Shown one piece after another: positions 34,942 through 44,551 of a stretch of 64,000 nt of DNA; position 1 is the stretch's first letter, and each line of letters begins with the position of its first letter. The notes under the pieces are model-generated. The model was not told the DNA's origin, did no database searches, and saw nothing but the letters and a program-made list of their open reading frames with translations. The stretch lies in NCBI GenBank assembly GCA_022827625.1, contig JAJEIE010000025.1, positions 149,485 through 213,484 of the forward strand, read 5' to 3'. The position numbers and the translations under genes were made by a program. This DNA comes from Candidatus Poribacteria bacterium (lineage in GTDB: Bacteria > Poribacteria > WGA-4E > WGA-3G).

Positions 34942-37179
34942 TTAAGGGTTCCACCAATATGTCAATTTCCCGACGACGGTCCAACCGAGAAGTTTGAACC
35001 CGCCCTCACGGGTGTCGTAACTCTGGTCGAAGACGAGATAAAAGTCGCTGCCGGGACGGTAGATATAGTTCACCAGAAAGTTCGCTGAGAGGACATCTCT
35101 GTCGGTACTCCACTGTGTAAACAACTTTGTGAAAAGCGTTGTGGAAAAAGAATATCCGATCCGCCCACCGAAAGCGTTGGCATCAAATTCTTTGGTGGGT
35201 AACGTAATCCGGTTAAATTCGATAAACGGTTCTATACTCAGTTGGGCATTTGGTCTGGCGGTCGCATCTATTGCGAAGCCGCGTCTCGTTCCGCTATAAA
35301 ACTCCCCGAATTCCACACGTAGTTGTCCGCCGATCATCCGGCTGCTACTGCTCCGAGCCGATACTTGAAATGATGTGAAATTGTAGTCATCCGCAGGAAT
35401 CTCAACCCCTTGAATCCGAAAATAATGATTAAGATTTTCTGTTGTGTTCTTAACTTCAAATTCAAGGTCGTCGCCTGTTACAAATTCAAATTGCGTTTCA
35501 AACGTTATCTCTAGGGTTTCCAATTCGTTTGCTTGGGTGCGGACCAGGTCAATATCGGGTCCAATCTGAATTTCGCGAATGCCAAATTTGTCAGGCCACG
35601 GCGTATAACTTCCACCGCCGCTAAAGCGACGGACATCCGTACGTTGAATATAACCGACTTCCGGGTTGAAATCCTCACCGATGTCCGTGTATGAAGCATC
35701 GAGTCGAAACAGGTTCGTTCGCCAATCCCCGCCGATAAAGAAAGCGTTGCTATTTCCAGAGACATCCGTTTCAAAAGTGCGCGCCCCCAACCCTTGGATG
35801 TTAATTTCCCGCGTCGGACGATATGAAAAATCAAGCCCCGCTGTGTTATTGTATGCATCAGCATCTTGCTTATGGATAACAATTCCGCCAACAGTTGATT
35901 CTGCTAAGATGTCTCGATTCACACGCACTACCGAGTAATTCGTGTGAGGTTCATCAATAGGGGGTTCGCCTATCTGAAATTCGTCATCCTTAAACTTGTT
36001 TGTCAATACATTTAGAATGCCTATGCCGTAAGGTCCAATTTTTCCAGTCATTTTGCCGCCGCCGAGAATTGGAATTGCGCGTCCTTTTGCGAGTCCGATA
36101 CGACGGCTATAAAAAAGGAGTAGCGGTGGCGGTCTTTGGAAACTCGGACGTGGAATTCCGACATCAAAGATGCTCGCGCCTTCCAAGAAAAACGGACGCT
36201 GCTCAGGAAAAAAGAGACTGAAACGGGTCAGATTCACCTCTTCTTGGTCTGCCTCCACTTGGGCAAAATCGGTGTTGAACGTCAAATCAGCAGTCAAGTT
36301 TGGGGTTACGCCATACTTGAGGTCCAAACCGGCATCAAATACGCCTTCTGTTTCCTCCGTTGATGACTCATAACTCGCCCCCGGTAATATATAAGGCAGC
36401 AGTTCCAGGTGTCTTGACGGCGTAATACCCTCTATCCCTTCAAGCGTGCCGAAATAGGCGGTGCGATACTTTGCCAGTCCACCATACGTCTTAGGTGCCT
36501 CATTCCACGCGTCAATTTCTTGCTTGCGTGCGATTTCGCGTCCGAAATTTATCCCCCAGTCCATTGAGTCGCTACGTTCAAAGCGGAGTTGGCTGAAGGG
36601 AATGGCAATTTCTGCTGTCCAATTATCTTCATTGATTCTACAGCGACACTCAAAAACAATATCCCAACTTGTGTTGAGGCTCCCACCACTGTTGGATACC
36701 GCTGTGTCTTCCATCCCGCCGACAGGGGTAAATCGGAAGAAAACGGCATTTCGCCGATCGTTATAAGTGTCTAATAACAGAAAGCCGTAATCGTTGGAGC
36801 GCAAACCCGGAGAATCCCGCCGCATATCGTTGGCGACAACCTTATCCATTTCTGAGTCGTAGAATATAAATCCGAAGTACAACTTTTTGTCATCATACAT
36901 AATTCGTATTTCGGAATCTTCTGTTGCCGGTTCGCCTTGGTCGGGTTGGATCTGGTATAACTGACGGATCGGTTCTACGGTCTGCCAAACAGGTTCGTCA
37001 AGAATTCCGTCAACCTTAATTTCCTCGGAAATACGCTGTGCGGACATGCGCGGTAACTCTCGTTCGGTCTGCGCATCGGCACTATGTGGAATGTATAACA
37101 TGCACACCCAGAGTAAAAGAAAAAAATTGAGACTTAGCACACGGAATTGATACTGAAAGTTAGTAGTGAAAGATCTCAT
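34942..37179 (-). CDS. Outer-membrane DUF5916-type protein with CBM9-like N-terminus
   Basis: 745 aa with a signal peptide (to about residue 37). A family 9 carbohydrate-binding-like domain follows (about 45-220; KVDGILDEPVWQTVEPI). The rest is a long outer-membrane beta-barrel (DUF5916; FFPEQRPFFLEGASIFDVG is typical). It presumably binds sugars and spans the outer membrane, although the family has no settled function. The gene lies behind an intrinsic terminator and is followed by the kelch gene in the same direction after 30 bp, so they may form an operon. Confidence 0.8.
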   Translation of the reverse strand: MRSFTTNFQYQFRVLSLNFFLLLWVCMLYIPHSADAQTERELPRMSAQRISEEIKVDGILDEPVWQTVEPIRQLYQIQPDQGEPATEDSEIRIMYDDKKLYFGFIFYDSEMDKVVANDMRRDSPGLRSNDYGFLLLDTYNDRRNAVFFRFTPVGGMEDTAVSNSGGSLNTSWDIVFECRCRINEDNWTAEIAIPFSQLRFERSDSMDWGINFGREIARKQEIDAWNEAPKTYGGLAKYRTAYFGTLEGIEGITPSRHLELLPYILPGASYESSTEETEGVFDAGLDLKYGVTPNLTADLTFNTDFAQVEADQEEVNLTRFSLFFPEQRPFFLEGASIFDVGIPRPSFQRPPPLLLFYSRRIGLAKGRAIPILGGGKMTGKIGPYGIGILNVLTNKFKDDEFQIGEPPIDEPHTNYSVVRVNRDILAESTVGGIVIHKQDADAYNNTAGLDFSYRPTREINIQGLGARTFETDVSGNSNAFFIGGDWRTNLFRLDASYTDIGEDFNPEVGYIQRTDVRRFSGGGSYTPWPDKFGIREIQIGPDIDLVRTQANELETLEITFETQFEFVTGDDLEFEVKNTTENLNHYFRIQGVEIPADDYNFTSFQVSARSSSSRMIGGQLRVEFGEFYSGTRRGFAIDATARPNAQLSIEPFIEFNRITLPTKEFDANAFGGRIGYSFSTTLFTKLFTQWSTDRDVLSANFLVNYIYRPGSDFYLVFDQSYDTREGGFKLLGWTVVGKLTYWWNP

Positions 37180-37210
37180 ATAGGTTAGTGCCTCCCTTTT
37201 AAGGTTTGCA

Positions 37211-37237
37211 TATAAAAAGCGGGCTGCAGGACCCGCT
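37211..37237 (-). terminator. Intrinsic terminator of the O-methyltransferase gene
   Basis: On the minus strand AGCGGG (37237-37232) pairs with CCCGCT (37223-37218) around eight bases, followed by a T-run. Confidence 0.7.
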
Positions 37238-37257
37238 ATCCACTTCCTCCTCTTTCA

Positions 37258-37824
37258 TCAGCGGCGATAGATGCTGACTTCCATGCCGTCACGTCTACCG
37301 GGTCGTCGTCGACTCTCAAACCAGTGTGTTTTGGAGTCGTAATGAGAGCGGACATGCTCCAAATAGGCTGCCATCGGCTCCGGCCTACCGACATTGTCCG
37401 CGACAAGTGTTGCTGGATTGGTGAGTTGAGATTCAATGGCTTGAAAACAGGGGTAATACCCGTCTTTGTTGTTATCAAGAAACAGAAAATCGACAGGTTC
37501 TTGAATGGTTTTCAGGACTTCAGCAGCATCACCAATACGGGAGTCCACAAGATGTGCTACGCCAGCCTTCTCAAAATGTGCGCGTGCCCGCTGTGCGTTG
37601 GCATCTTCTATTTCCACTGTTATCAAACGTCCCATCCCTAAAGTTTTCAGTACCCTTAAAATCCACAGTCCAGAATAGCCGATGGCGGTTCCGCACTCTA
37701 CAATCAGGGACGGTTTTGCCTTTTCAACACAACTGGCGAGCAATGTCGCCTTATCGGGTCCTAACATTGGAACGCGTTCCTCACGACACTGTTCCTCAAC
37801 CTCTTTGATAATTTGGTTTAACAT
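37258..37824 (-). CDS. Class I SAM-dependent O-methyltransferase
   Basis: 188 aa, of the short catechol/caffeoyl-CoA O-methyltransferase type. The SAM-binding motif is VECGTAIGYSG near residue 42. ITVEIEDANAQRARAHF marks the second acidic strand, and VDFLFLDNNKDGYYP the metal-binding region. The substrate is unknown. It is an isolated gene with its own terminator. Confidence 0.8.
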   Translation of the reverse strand: MLNQIIKEVEEQCREERVPMLGPDKATLLASCVEKAKPSLIVECGTAIGYSGLWILRVLKTLGMGRLITVEIEDANAQRARAHFEKAGVAHLVDSRIGDAAEVLKTIQEPVDFLFLDNNKDGYYPCFQAIESQLTNPATLVADNVGRPEPMAAYLEHVRSHYDSKTHWFESRRRPGRRDGMEVSIYRR

Positions 37825-37984
37825 TAGTATGTCTCCGTATTTTCTACGTTTTTCAGATTGGCGATGCTATAGTCAAACAACTGGTCCCTCATTTTGTGAT
37901 GATCTTCAAGGATGTAGTGTTCCAATTCTGAAATTTTTGTTATATTACTTTGATGGTCTGCGCTACAATAAATGGATGGAATTA

Positions 37985-38020
37985 AAGGGGTGCTTTAGAA
38001 TGCCATCTTCCGCACCCCTT
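37985..38020 (-). terminator. Terminator-like hairpin after the selenoprotein gene
   Basis: AAGGGGTGC (37985-37993) pairs with GCACCCCTT (38012-38020) around an 18-base loop. On the minus strand it is followed by TT and lies about 65 bases past the gene. Confidence 0.45.
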
Positions 38021-38084
38021 GATTAGATAGATTGCGGAAATTCGTGGGTTTGCCGACTAACGAATTTCCTTTTTCGTTTTTCAA

Positions 38085-39413
38085 TTATTCAAGCGAAAGT
38101 TCTATCTCGACCTGCTCTCCGTTTCGGAGAAGTTTTATAGGTAAGGTTTTCGCTTGTGGTGCCTCTTGTAGTACATAAGCAATGACCCCGGTTTCCGTAA
38201 GTCGATCCGTGCGATCACCATAACCAATGATAATGTCGCCTCGCCGGATGCCCGCTTTTTGTGCATTGCTCTCTGAATTTCTGCCACGCCGCCAGATATT
38301 GTCAACCCTTAGTGCCATCTCTTTGTTCCCGATACCACGGCGTTGGCGCTCAGCATCCGATAGGTCTTCAAGCACCATCCCACCCAATGCCACGAAACGG
38401 AGCTCCCCGGTTGTTGTGCGCCAAGAGATGTTGCTTCCCTTCCGCCACCCAGGGTTGAGTGTAAGCATAAGGTTGACTTCCTCACCGTGCCGATCAACAG
38501 TCACAGGCAACGCCGTGTTTTCTGGTGAACGGTGTAACACCCATTGCACGTCAGCGATTGAGATGATCGGTTGCCCAGCAAGCGTTAGGATTTCGTCTGC
38601 GCGACGGAAACCATCTTTCTCGGCAGAGGAACCGGACACGACTTTGCTAATCTTCGCACGATGCTTCGGTGAAAAACTCAATCCTAAAACATCGGGCATT
38701 GGGAACGGATACAGCACTTCGTCTGGAATCGGCTTCCGGTCATACCAGTGGATCTCTCGCTGTGCTTCACTGATTTGGTGGCAGTGGATACACTGTTGAT
38801 TAATCCGCTCGTTAAAATTCAAAGTTGATGCATAACGCAACAGTGCTGGAAACGCCTCTGGCGTTTTCTTGACGGGTTCAGGTCCAGTTTTCGCGGCTAA
38901 AGATGCCTTGTTTTCTGGGTATCCTTTGTGTAATGCGAGGGCGGCTTCAAGTGCCTGTTTGAAACCCTCAATTGAAATATCTTTCGTAGCATTTTCCAGG
39001 TCAGTACGTGTACCGAAGCGCCCGTAGATGGTCTTATCGGCATTCATAAAGAACACTGAGAACGTGAGATCGTAATCGAACTGGAACAGCGATAGGTCCA
39101 TCCCGTTACCTTGTACGACACGGACGCGTACAAACTGCTCCATCAGCTCCTTAATCTGTTTATCGTGACGAACAACCTGTTCGTCGAAGCCTTGGCAAGA
39201 CTCTCACGGCACTCACCGGAAAACGATGAGCATTGGTTGTCCTGTCTTTTCTGCTTCAGTGTATCCTTTGTCAAGGTCGTTATAGATCCAGTAGCCAGTT
39301 GATGCGACTGCCTCTATGTCTTCTGAAACCTCTCTGTCTCCGTGTCCGAAGCAGAAGGATACAGCTAAGAGGAATATTCCGAGTATTATACCCGAAATCC
39401 GAAACTTCATCAA
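38085..39413 (-). CDS. Trx-fold/PDZ protein, probable selenoprotein with two in-frame TGA codons
   Basis: Read through, the frame gives 442 aa. It has a signal peptide (residues 1-24), a thioredoxin-like domain (about 35-150), a CxxCH site (QCIHCH) and PDZ-type domains (about 240-330 and 355-440). After GQPMLIVFR the codons are TGA GTG CCG TGA GAG TCT TGC, at 39215-39213 and 39206-39204. The reading frame continues unbroken on both sides. Cysteines at these places would give the redox motif CxxCxxC, so UxxUxxC is expected. The Trx7/PDZ (seleno)protein family is known to carry such UGA codons. Automated calling would split it at 39213 and 39143. Confidence 0.8.
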
Positions 39414-39429
39414 GATATGCTCCTTTCTT

Positions 39430-39505
39430 AATGGTTATTGGTTATCGGTCAGAGACAGCTCTATTCAATCAGAGTCGTCTTTAGTTGACAGCTGACTATT
39501 GATAA
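39430..39505. repeat. Copy of the GGTTATCGGT-type dispersed repeat
   Basis: GGTTATTGGTTATCGGT near the left end and GTTGACAGCTGACTATTGATAACC near the right (split here as two pieces of the same arm) form loose inverted arms. Fuller copies lie at 44428-44548 and 52816-52945. Confidence 0.5.
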
Positions 39506-39508
39506 CCA

Positions 39509-40114
39509 TCAAAGTGGGAATTTCTCATTAATCAGCATGAGTGGTTCTTGATTCGCGAACATCCGATAGGCACGACTGATAAAAGTTTTACCTTCAAGAT
39601 GTGCGATGGCGGGCGGCAGATCGGTTAAGGTATCTATACCGCACCAGAGCAGCTCACGCCGCGTCTCTAAACCACTGCGCCGTAAAAGTCCACCTAATCC
39701 CTGTTTATCGGTTGTTAATTCATCTAAAAGGGTTTGGGGGAGGCGTTGCGGCACAATGAGTGAAGTTGCGTAAGTGTGAATTATCGGAGATGATTTGTCT
39801 TGCGAGTGGGTTTGGAGTACAACTTGACGTGAAATAATCTTTGCCCCTGCGGGCAGTTGCAGCCAAGTGTGTTCGGTAGATAGTGTCTGTTTTGTCTGTT
39901 GTAGCAGCACGACCTCCACGGGTGTGAGTGTGTATGCTTCGATAAACCGCGTAACTGTCCCGTCGGTAATGAGGAGTCCACGCTGGAATGGTGTGAGTCG
40001 GGCGAGGTTGATTTCTTTTAGGTTTGTGGGTTTGTCATCCTGTGCAACAAAGAGTGATTTCATGCGTGTGTTAACGCAGGTCCCCCGTCGCTTGTTGATT
40101 GTATCTATTTTCAT
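39509..40114 (-). CDS. Chorismate lyase-like protein (UbiC/DUF98 family)
   Basis: About 201 aa. Family marks: LTPFQRGLLITDGTVT, a conserved Arg in ISRQVVLQ, GGLLRRSGLETRRELLW and the ending PLMLINEKFPL. Chorismate lyase splits chorismate to 4-hydroxybenzoate and pyruvate. Distant members have other roles, and no ubiquinone gene is near. The start at 40114 is the best in-frame ATG; an open frame extends to 40165. Confidence 0.65.
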   Translation of the reverse strand: MKIDTINKRRGTCVNTRMKSLFVAQDDKPTNLKEINLARLTPFQRGLLITDGTVTRFIEAYTLTPVEVVLLQQTKQTLSTEHTWLQLPAGAKIISRQVVLQTHSQDKSSPIIHTYATSLIVPQRLPQTLLDELTTDKQGLGGLLRRSGLETRRELLWCGIDTLTDLPPAIAHLEGKTFISRAYRMFANQEPLMLINEKFPL

Positions 40115-40245
40115 GATGGAAATTTCCGTTCTTTTGAAAAAAATATGTTTAATTAAAAGCGGCATACAATATTAAATTGATTTATGAAGTTAGACACATA
40201 GATTTGAAAAAGGTTCGTTTCTGAGAACATAAAGACTAATTCGGC

Positions 40246-40274
40246 TTGACATCTGCTATGAAGACAGATATACT
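40246..40274 (+). promoter_or_regulatory. Sigma70-type promoter for the TPR gene
   Basis: TTGACA (40246-40251), 17 bases, TATACT (40269-40274), about 55 bases before the GTG start. Confidence 0.65.
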
Positions 40275-40329
40275 GGTTCCCGCTGGTTCGCAATGATACT
40301 TTCTATTGGACTATGGAGGGACATTCCGA

Positions 40330-41187
40330 GTGTCCAAAATTTTAAGTTGTTTTTTCTCTCTTTTCCTGATTGCGCTGTTATTGTTCTTCGGCAGTTTTAC
40401 GGTAACAGCGGAAGCGCATCCGTTATCTCTTGGTGAACATCTCTTCGCACACGGTAATTACGATGCTGCAATTACCGAATATAAACGCTTCCTCTTTTTT
40501 CATCCAGATGATGCACGTATTGCAGAGGTGTATCGCAATATCGGACTCGCCTACAGAGCACAGGGCTTATGGACAGAGGCAATCACTGCACTTCGGATTG
40601 CAATACATCACGCCACAGATGACGAATCAAAATCGGAATATCAGCTGACACTCGCCGTAACGCTAATCACCACGCAGGATTACGATCTTGCCCAATTGGA
40701 ATTGATTAAAGTGACACTGCGGAGTCCGTCTGCATTGCTTTACCGTAGAGCGTTGTTTTTGAGAGCAGTTGCCTATATCTATCAGTTTCGATGGGATGAG
40801 GCGCGGGAAGTTCTGGAAAACTGGGGGACTGATGAGGAACTGGATAAACTTTTTGATGCAGCGATTGATACGCCGCAAAAGTCTGTCAGGGTCGCAAGGA
40901 TACTATCGACAATTCTTCCTGGGACAGGACAGGTCTATGCCGGCAATTGGCGAGGCGGGGTAAATGCCCTTTTGCTGAACAGTGCTCTCGGCTTTCTCAC
41001 CGTTGATGCTGTATTAGATAGATACTATTCGGATGCGCTGTTATGGGGAGGACTCGTTTTCTGGCGTTACTACCGAGGAAACACCTTCCGCGCTGGAGAG
41101 GCAGCGGCGCAGTTCAATCAACAGCGAACTCAGCAAGCCGCTGAAGCGATCTTACAGCGGCTTCAAGAAATTGTTAACACACCTTAA
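40330..41187 (+). CDS. TPR protein with TM2-like C-terminus, paralogue of the yidD-cluster protein
   Basis: About 285 aa. The GTG start follows GGAGGG and opens a signal peptide. TPR units at about 45-170 (HGNYDAAITEYKRFLF) precede a hydrophobic domain with LSTILPGTGQVYAGNWRGG, the same signature as in the protein ending at 26815. Unlike that one it stands alone under its own promoter. Likely an envelope-associated scaffold of unknown function. Confidence 0.7.
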   Translation: MSKILSCFFSLFLIALLLFFGSFTVTAEAHPLSLGEHLFAHGNYDAAITEYKRFLFFHPDDARIAEVYRNIGLAYRAQGLWTEAITALRIAIHHATDDESKSEYQLTLAVTLITTQDYDLAQLELIKVTLRSPSALLYRRALFLRAVAYIYQFRWDEAREVLENWGTDEELDKLFDAAIDTPQKSVRVARILSTILPGTGQVYAGNWRGGVNALLLNSALGFLTVDAVLDRYYSDALLWGGLVFWRYYRGNTFRAGEAAAQFNQQRTQQAAEAILQRLQEIVNTP

Positions 41188-41197
41188 AAATCGCTTG

Positions 41198-43093
41198 CTA
41201 CACTTCTGAACGTTTCTGGAGGATATACACGATCGCAATGAGTACAATCGCAATGATAAAGGTCCAGATGTTGTAGATGTAAGCAAGGAACGCCGCAACC
41301 GCAAGCATTATCCACTCATACCAGTGCGTTTTTCGGACGAAGTAACCCATTGTAACCATTGAGAAAACAATCGTCCCGACAACAGCACTTACCACGGACA
41401 ACGCGTATTCAAGAGGAGTGCCGTCTGTAAATAGGATATGCGTATACGCAAATAGCAATGGCATGATGTAGAGCAATTTGGCAAACTTGAAACATGCCCA
41501 ACCCGTTTTCCATGGATCCGCACGTGCGATCGCAGCCCCGGCATAAGCACCTAATGCAACAGGTGGTGTAATGTTGGAATCTTGGCTCAACCAAAAGATA
41601 ATCAGGTGTGCAGCGATGATAGATATACCCATTTCAGGAGTTGTTAGGATCGGCACTGCGAGTTCAGAGGTGATTAGGTAGGCGGCGGTGACGGGGATTC
41701 CCATACCGAGTACTAAAGAAGCAGCGGCGAGAAATAGTATTGCGATAGCCTTATTAGTTCCGGCGACATCCAGCACCAATTCCGGGAATATCCGTCCCAA
41801 ACTTGTCAAATCAATAACGGCAACGATGATACCAATCGTGCCGACTGCGCCTCCAATTGCAAGCGAATTCTTCGCACCACTCACCATCGCTTCCCATATC
41901 CGTTTTGGCGTTAACCGAGTTTCTGGACGGAAGTAGCTGACCGCGATTGTGACCAGAATCGCGAAGAACGCTGCTTTGTAAGCGGTATAACCGGCGATGA
42001 GCATCCCAATCAGCGTAATCAATGGTAATAAGTAGTACCAGCCGCTTTTGAGGAGCGGGAAGAGTTTCGGTGTGTCTGCTGCCGATATTCGTTCAAGTCC
42101 ATGCTTTTTCGCTTCACAATGCACCATCACCCAGACAGATAGGAAATAGAGGACTGCTGGCACAATAGATAAGAGCGCAATTTGGCTATACGGCAAGCCG
42201 GTCCGTTCTGCCATCAGGAACGCACCCGCGCCCATCACGGGCGGTAAGAATTGCCCACCCACAGAAGCCGATGCCTCGACTGCGCCAGCAACATGCGGAC
42301 GGAATCCTGTGCGTTTCATTAAGGGGATCGTGAATGTTCCAGTAGCAACTGTGTTCGCTATCGCGCTTCCCGCAACAGAGCCGAAAAAACCGGAAGTCAT
42401 AACCGAGACTTTCGCTGCACCCCCTGTCGAACGTCCGGCTATTGACATCGGTAGATTGATAAAGAATTGTCCAACCCCTGATTTCTCCAGAAACGCACCA
42501 AAGAAGATAAAGAGAATAACGTATGTCGCCATCACATTTGCCATGATGCCGAAAACACCTGCTTGGTTGAAAAAGGAATGTTCAATGATGCGACGCATCG
42601 AAAAACCTTTGTGGGCAATGGCATCAGGCATGGAACGACCGACAAGGGCGTATAGAATCCCTATCATAGCAATAATAGGCAGTGCCCAACCGACTGTTCT
42701 ACGGCTTACTTCAAAACTAATTACTATAGCGATAGCACCTACAAAAATATCGAGTGGGTTGTAATTACCCGCACGTGTTGCCAAATCTGGATACTCCACG
42801 ATCCAGTATCCGATGGTGAAGATGCTACATGCGACAAGTCCCATGTCTAAAACGGATGGACGGTCGCTTGGGGAAGTCTGGCGGCATCGGTAGAGAAATC
42901 CAATGAGGACGTAGGTCACAAGGAGATAGAAACCGATATGATATTGCTCACTGGCACTGCCAAAGCCTGCACTATGAAGATAAAAGAGGACAAGGCAAAC
43001 CGCGCCCAACTCGAAGATCCATCTGTATACAGGTTTCAAGTCAGTTCGTTGGGTCTCATAGCCGGTAACGCCCGTTGTTTCTGTTTGTGTCAT
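41198..43093 (-). CDS. TRAP transporter fused permease (4TM/12TM, TAXI type)
   Basis: About 631 aa and almost wholly membrane-embedded, with some 16-18 hydrophobic segments. The small-permease part (about 30-150) is fused to the DctM-like large permease; GSVAGSAIANTVATGTFTIPLMKRTG is the family core (split from a longer stretch). Such fusions work with TAXI-type periplasmic binding proteins to import organic acids with sodium. No binding-protein gene adjoins it. ATG 43093 with TGGAGA upstream is the start; the frame is open to 43150. Confidence 0.85.
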   Translation of the reverse strand: MTQTETTGVTGYETQRTDLKPVYRWIFELGAVCLVLFYLHSAGFGSASEQYHIGFYLLVTYVLIGFLYRCRQTSPSDRPSVLDMGLVACSIFTIGYWIVEYPDLATRAGNYNPLDIFVGAIAIVISFEVSRRTVGWALPIIAMIGILYALVGRSMPDAIAHKGFSMRRIIEHSFFNQAGVFGIMANVMATYVILFIFFGAFLEKSGVGQFFINLPMSIAGRSTGGAAKVSVMTSGFFGSVAGSAIANTVATGTFTIPLMKRTGFRPHVAGAVEASASVGGQFLPPVMGAGAFLMAERTGLPYSQIALLSIVPAVLYFLSVWVMVHCEAKKHGLERISAADTPKLFPLLKSGWYYLLPLITLIGMLIAGYTAYKAAFFAILVTIAVSYFRPETRLTPKRIWEAMVSGAKNSLAIGGAVGTIGIIVAVIDLTSLGRIFPELVLDVAGTNKAIAILFLAAASLVLGMGIPVTAAYLITSELAVPILTTPEMGISIIAAHLIIFWLSQDSNITPPVALGAYAGAAIARADPWKTGWACFKFAKLLYIMPLLFAYTHILFTDGTPLEYALSVVSAVVGTIVFSMVTMGYFVRKTHWYEWIMLAVAAFLAYIYNIWTFIIAIVLIAIVYILQKRSEV

Positions 43094-43220
43094 CGAATCT
43101 CCAGTGTAGATGTTTCTTTTAATTTTACCTGAAAAGGGTAGGGAAAGCAAATCCTTTGTTGAAGACCCGGCGCGCGTCTTGCCAGCAAGTAGGAATTATG
43201 ATAAAATTGCAGCACGTTAA

Positions 43221-43350
43221 CTATGGTGAATTTAAAAATAGATAGACAGATCAGTGCGGTTGGGAAACCGCACCTACCTTACGAGGGGTAGGCGAGGTTT
43301 CCAAACCTCGCCAGTGCGCTATGTAAAGGTAATTCTAAAATCTACCCTAA
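43221..43350. repeat. MITE-like element, copy 3 (variant with two hairpins)
   Basis: The left end TATGGTGAATTTAAAAATA and the right end TTCTAAAATCTACCCTA resemble the arms of the 104-bp elements. Inside are two GC-rich hairpins in opposite orientation (about 43254-43277 and 43287-43312). It lies just upstream of the dehydrogenase start codon. Confidence 0.6.
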
Positions 43351-43368
43351 TTGAGAGAGGAGACAAAA

Positions 43369-44424
43369 ATGGCAATAGGCTTAGGCGTTATTGGAATGAA
43401 TCCGACAAACATGGGTTCAACGGCGACACTTTTGAAAGATGTGCCGGACCTGAAGTATGAACTCCGCGGTATCTGTGCGAAACGGGCAGATGTTTTGGAA
43501 GACTATGCAGCACAGATTGGTGTGGATTTTTGGACGACAGATTATCGCGAGTTGGTCCAACGTGAGGATATTTCTGTTATCGCAATCTATTCTCCTGATC
43601 ATTTGCATGCTGAACACTGTGTTGCAGCAATTGAAGCTGGGAAACATGTCATTTGTACAAAACCGATGGTAACCACATTAGACGATGCACAACAATTGGT
43701 GGATCTCGTGCGCGAGCATCAAGTCAAATTCCTTGTGGGGCAGTCGATGCGGTTTGACCTTCAGTTTTTGACGATGAAACAGTTCCTTGATGACGGTGAT
43801 TTAGGCGACATTATGCTGGCGGATGCCTATTACGTCCACGACATGCGCGAGGTCTACGATTTCACGCCGTGGCGACTCCATGAGCCGCAAGATTTGATGT
43901 TCGGCGGTATTGTGCATCCTGTTGACCTATTGCGCTGCCTGCTCGGTGATATAGATGAGGTACACGCCTACGGCACGAAAGGTTTACTCACACCGGAATA
44001 CCCCATAAAGAACAATTTTTTTCTCAACCTGAAGTTTAAGAGCGGACAGATTGCGAGAGCGATGGGGCTTTACGATGTCGTCCATCCCCCGATGCCGATG
44101 CAGCAGATCTCCATTTTCGGAAGTAAAGGGACGGTAATTGGGGACTTTACGGACAACAGAGAGGGACACGTCAAGTTGATGCTTGATAAAATGGCTACCA
44201 GAGAGCCATTTGAAGTGACATGTCCCCCTGAGATAGACACAAGCGTCTACGGTCATGGGCAGACAGTTATCCGATATATGCGGCATTTTCAGCGGTGTCT
44301 TGAGGAGGATTTGGAACCTTCACCGAATGTGATTGATGGCGCAAAATCTATTGCCGTGGGCGTGGCGGCGTGGGAATCTATTGAGACCGGAAAACCTGTG
44401 AAGGTGTTCAACGAATTTGTGTAG
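43369..44424 (+). CDS. Gfo/Idh/MocA-family oxidoreductase
   Basis: About 351 aa. It has an N-terminal NAD(P)-binding fold (GLGVIGMNPTNMGSTA), then AIYSPDHLHAEHC and CTKPMVTTLDDAQQL, where the EKP-type catalytic Lys appears as TKP. A C-terminal alpha/beta substrate domain follows (FGGIVHPVDLLRCLLGDIDEV). The family oxidises sugars, inositols and related polyols. ATG 43369 follows GAGAGGAGA. A dispersed repeat occupies its upstream region. Substrate is unknown. Confidence 0.85.
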   Translation: MAIGLGVIGMNPTNMGSTATLLKDVPDLKYELRGICAKRADVLEDYAAQIGVDFWTTDYRELVQREDISVIAIYSPDHLHAEHCVAAIEAGKHVICTKPMVTTLDDAQQLVDLVREHQVKFLVGQSMRFDLQFLTMKQFLDDGDLGDIMLADAYYVHDMREVYDFTPWRLHEPQDLMFGGIVHPVDLLRCLLGDIDEVHAYGTKGLLTPEYPIKNNFFLNLKFKSGQIARAMGLYDVVHPPMPMQQISIFGSKGTVIGDFTDNREGHVKLMLDKMATREPFEVTCPPEIDTSVYGHGQTVIRYMRHFQRCLEEDLEPSPNVIDGAKSIAVGVAAWESIETGKPVKVFNEFV

Positions 44425-44427
44425 ATA

Positions 44428-44548
44428 GTTATCGGTTGTCGGTTATCGGTTAAGAGATGAGTTTGTAACAACATCCCCCAACTTGGAGTACTCCAGACTG
44501 GCGTGAATTGTTACAGGAACACTTCTTAACTGACAACCGACGACTATT
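44428..44548. repeat. Dispersed inverted-arm repeat (GGTTATCGGT family)
   Basis: The left arm GTTATCGGTTGTCGGTTATC and the right arm TTAACTGACAACCGAC are imperfect inverted repeats around a ~60-bp middle. The right arm closely matches that of the copy at 52816-52945. Confidence 0.6.
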
Positions 44549-44551
44549 TTA

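Noticed and set aside
39141..39215. Frameshift or nonsense pseudogene as the explanation for the split Trx/PDZ gene
   Set aside because: The frame is the same on both sides, both interruptions are TGA, and they occupy the redox-cysteine positions, so selenocysteine is the simpler reading. Pseudogenisation is not fully excluded.
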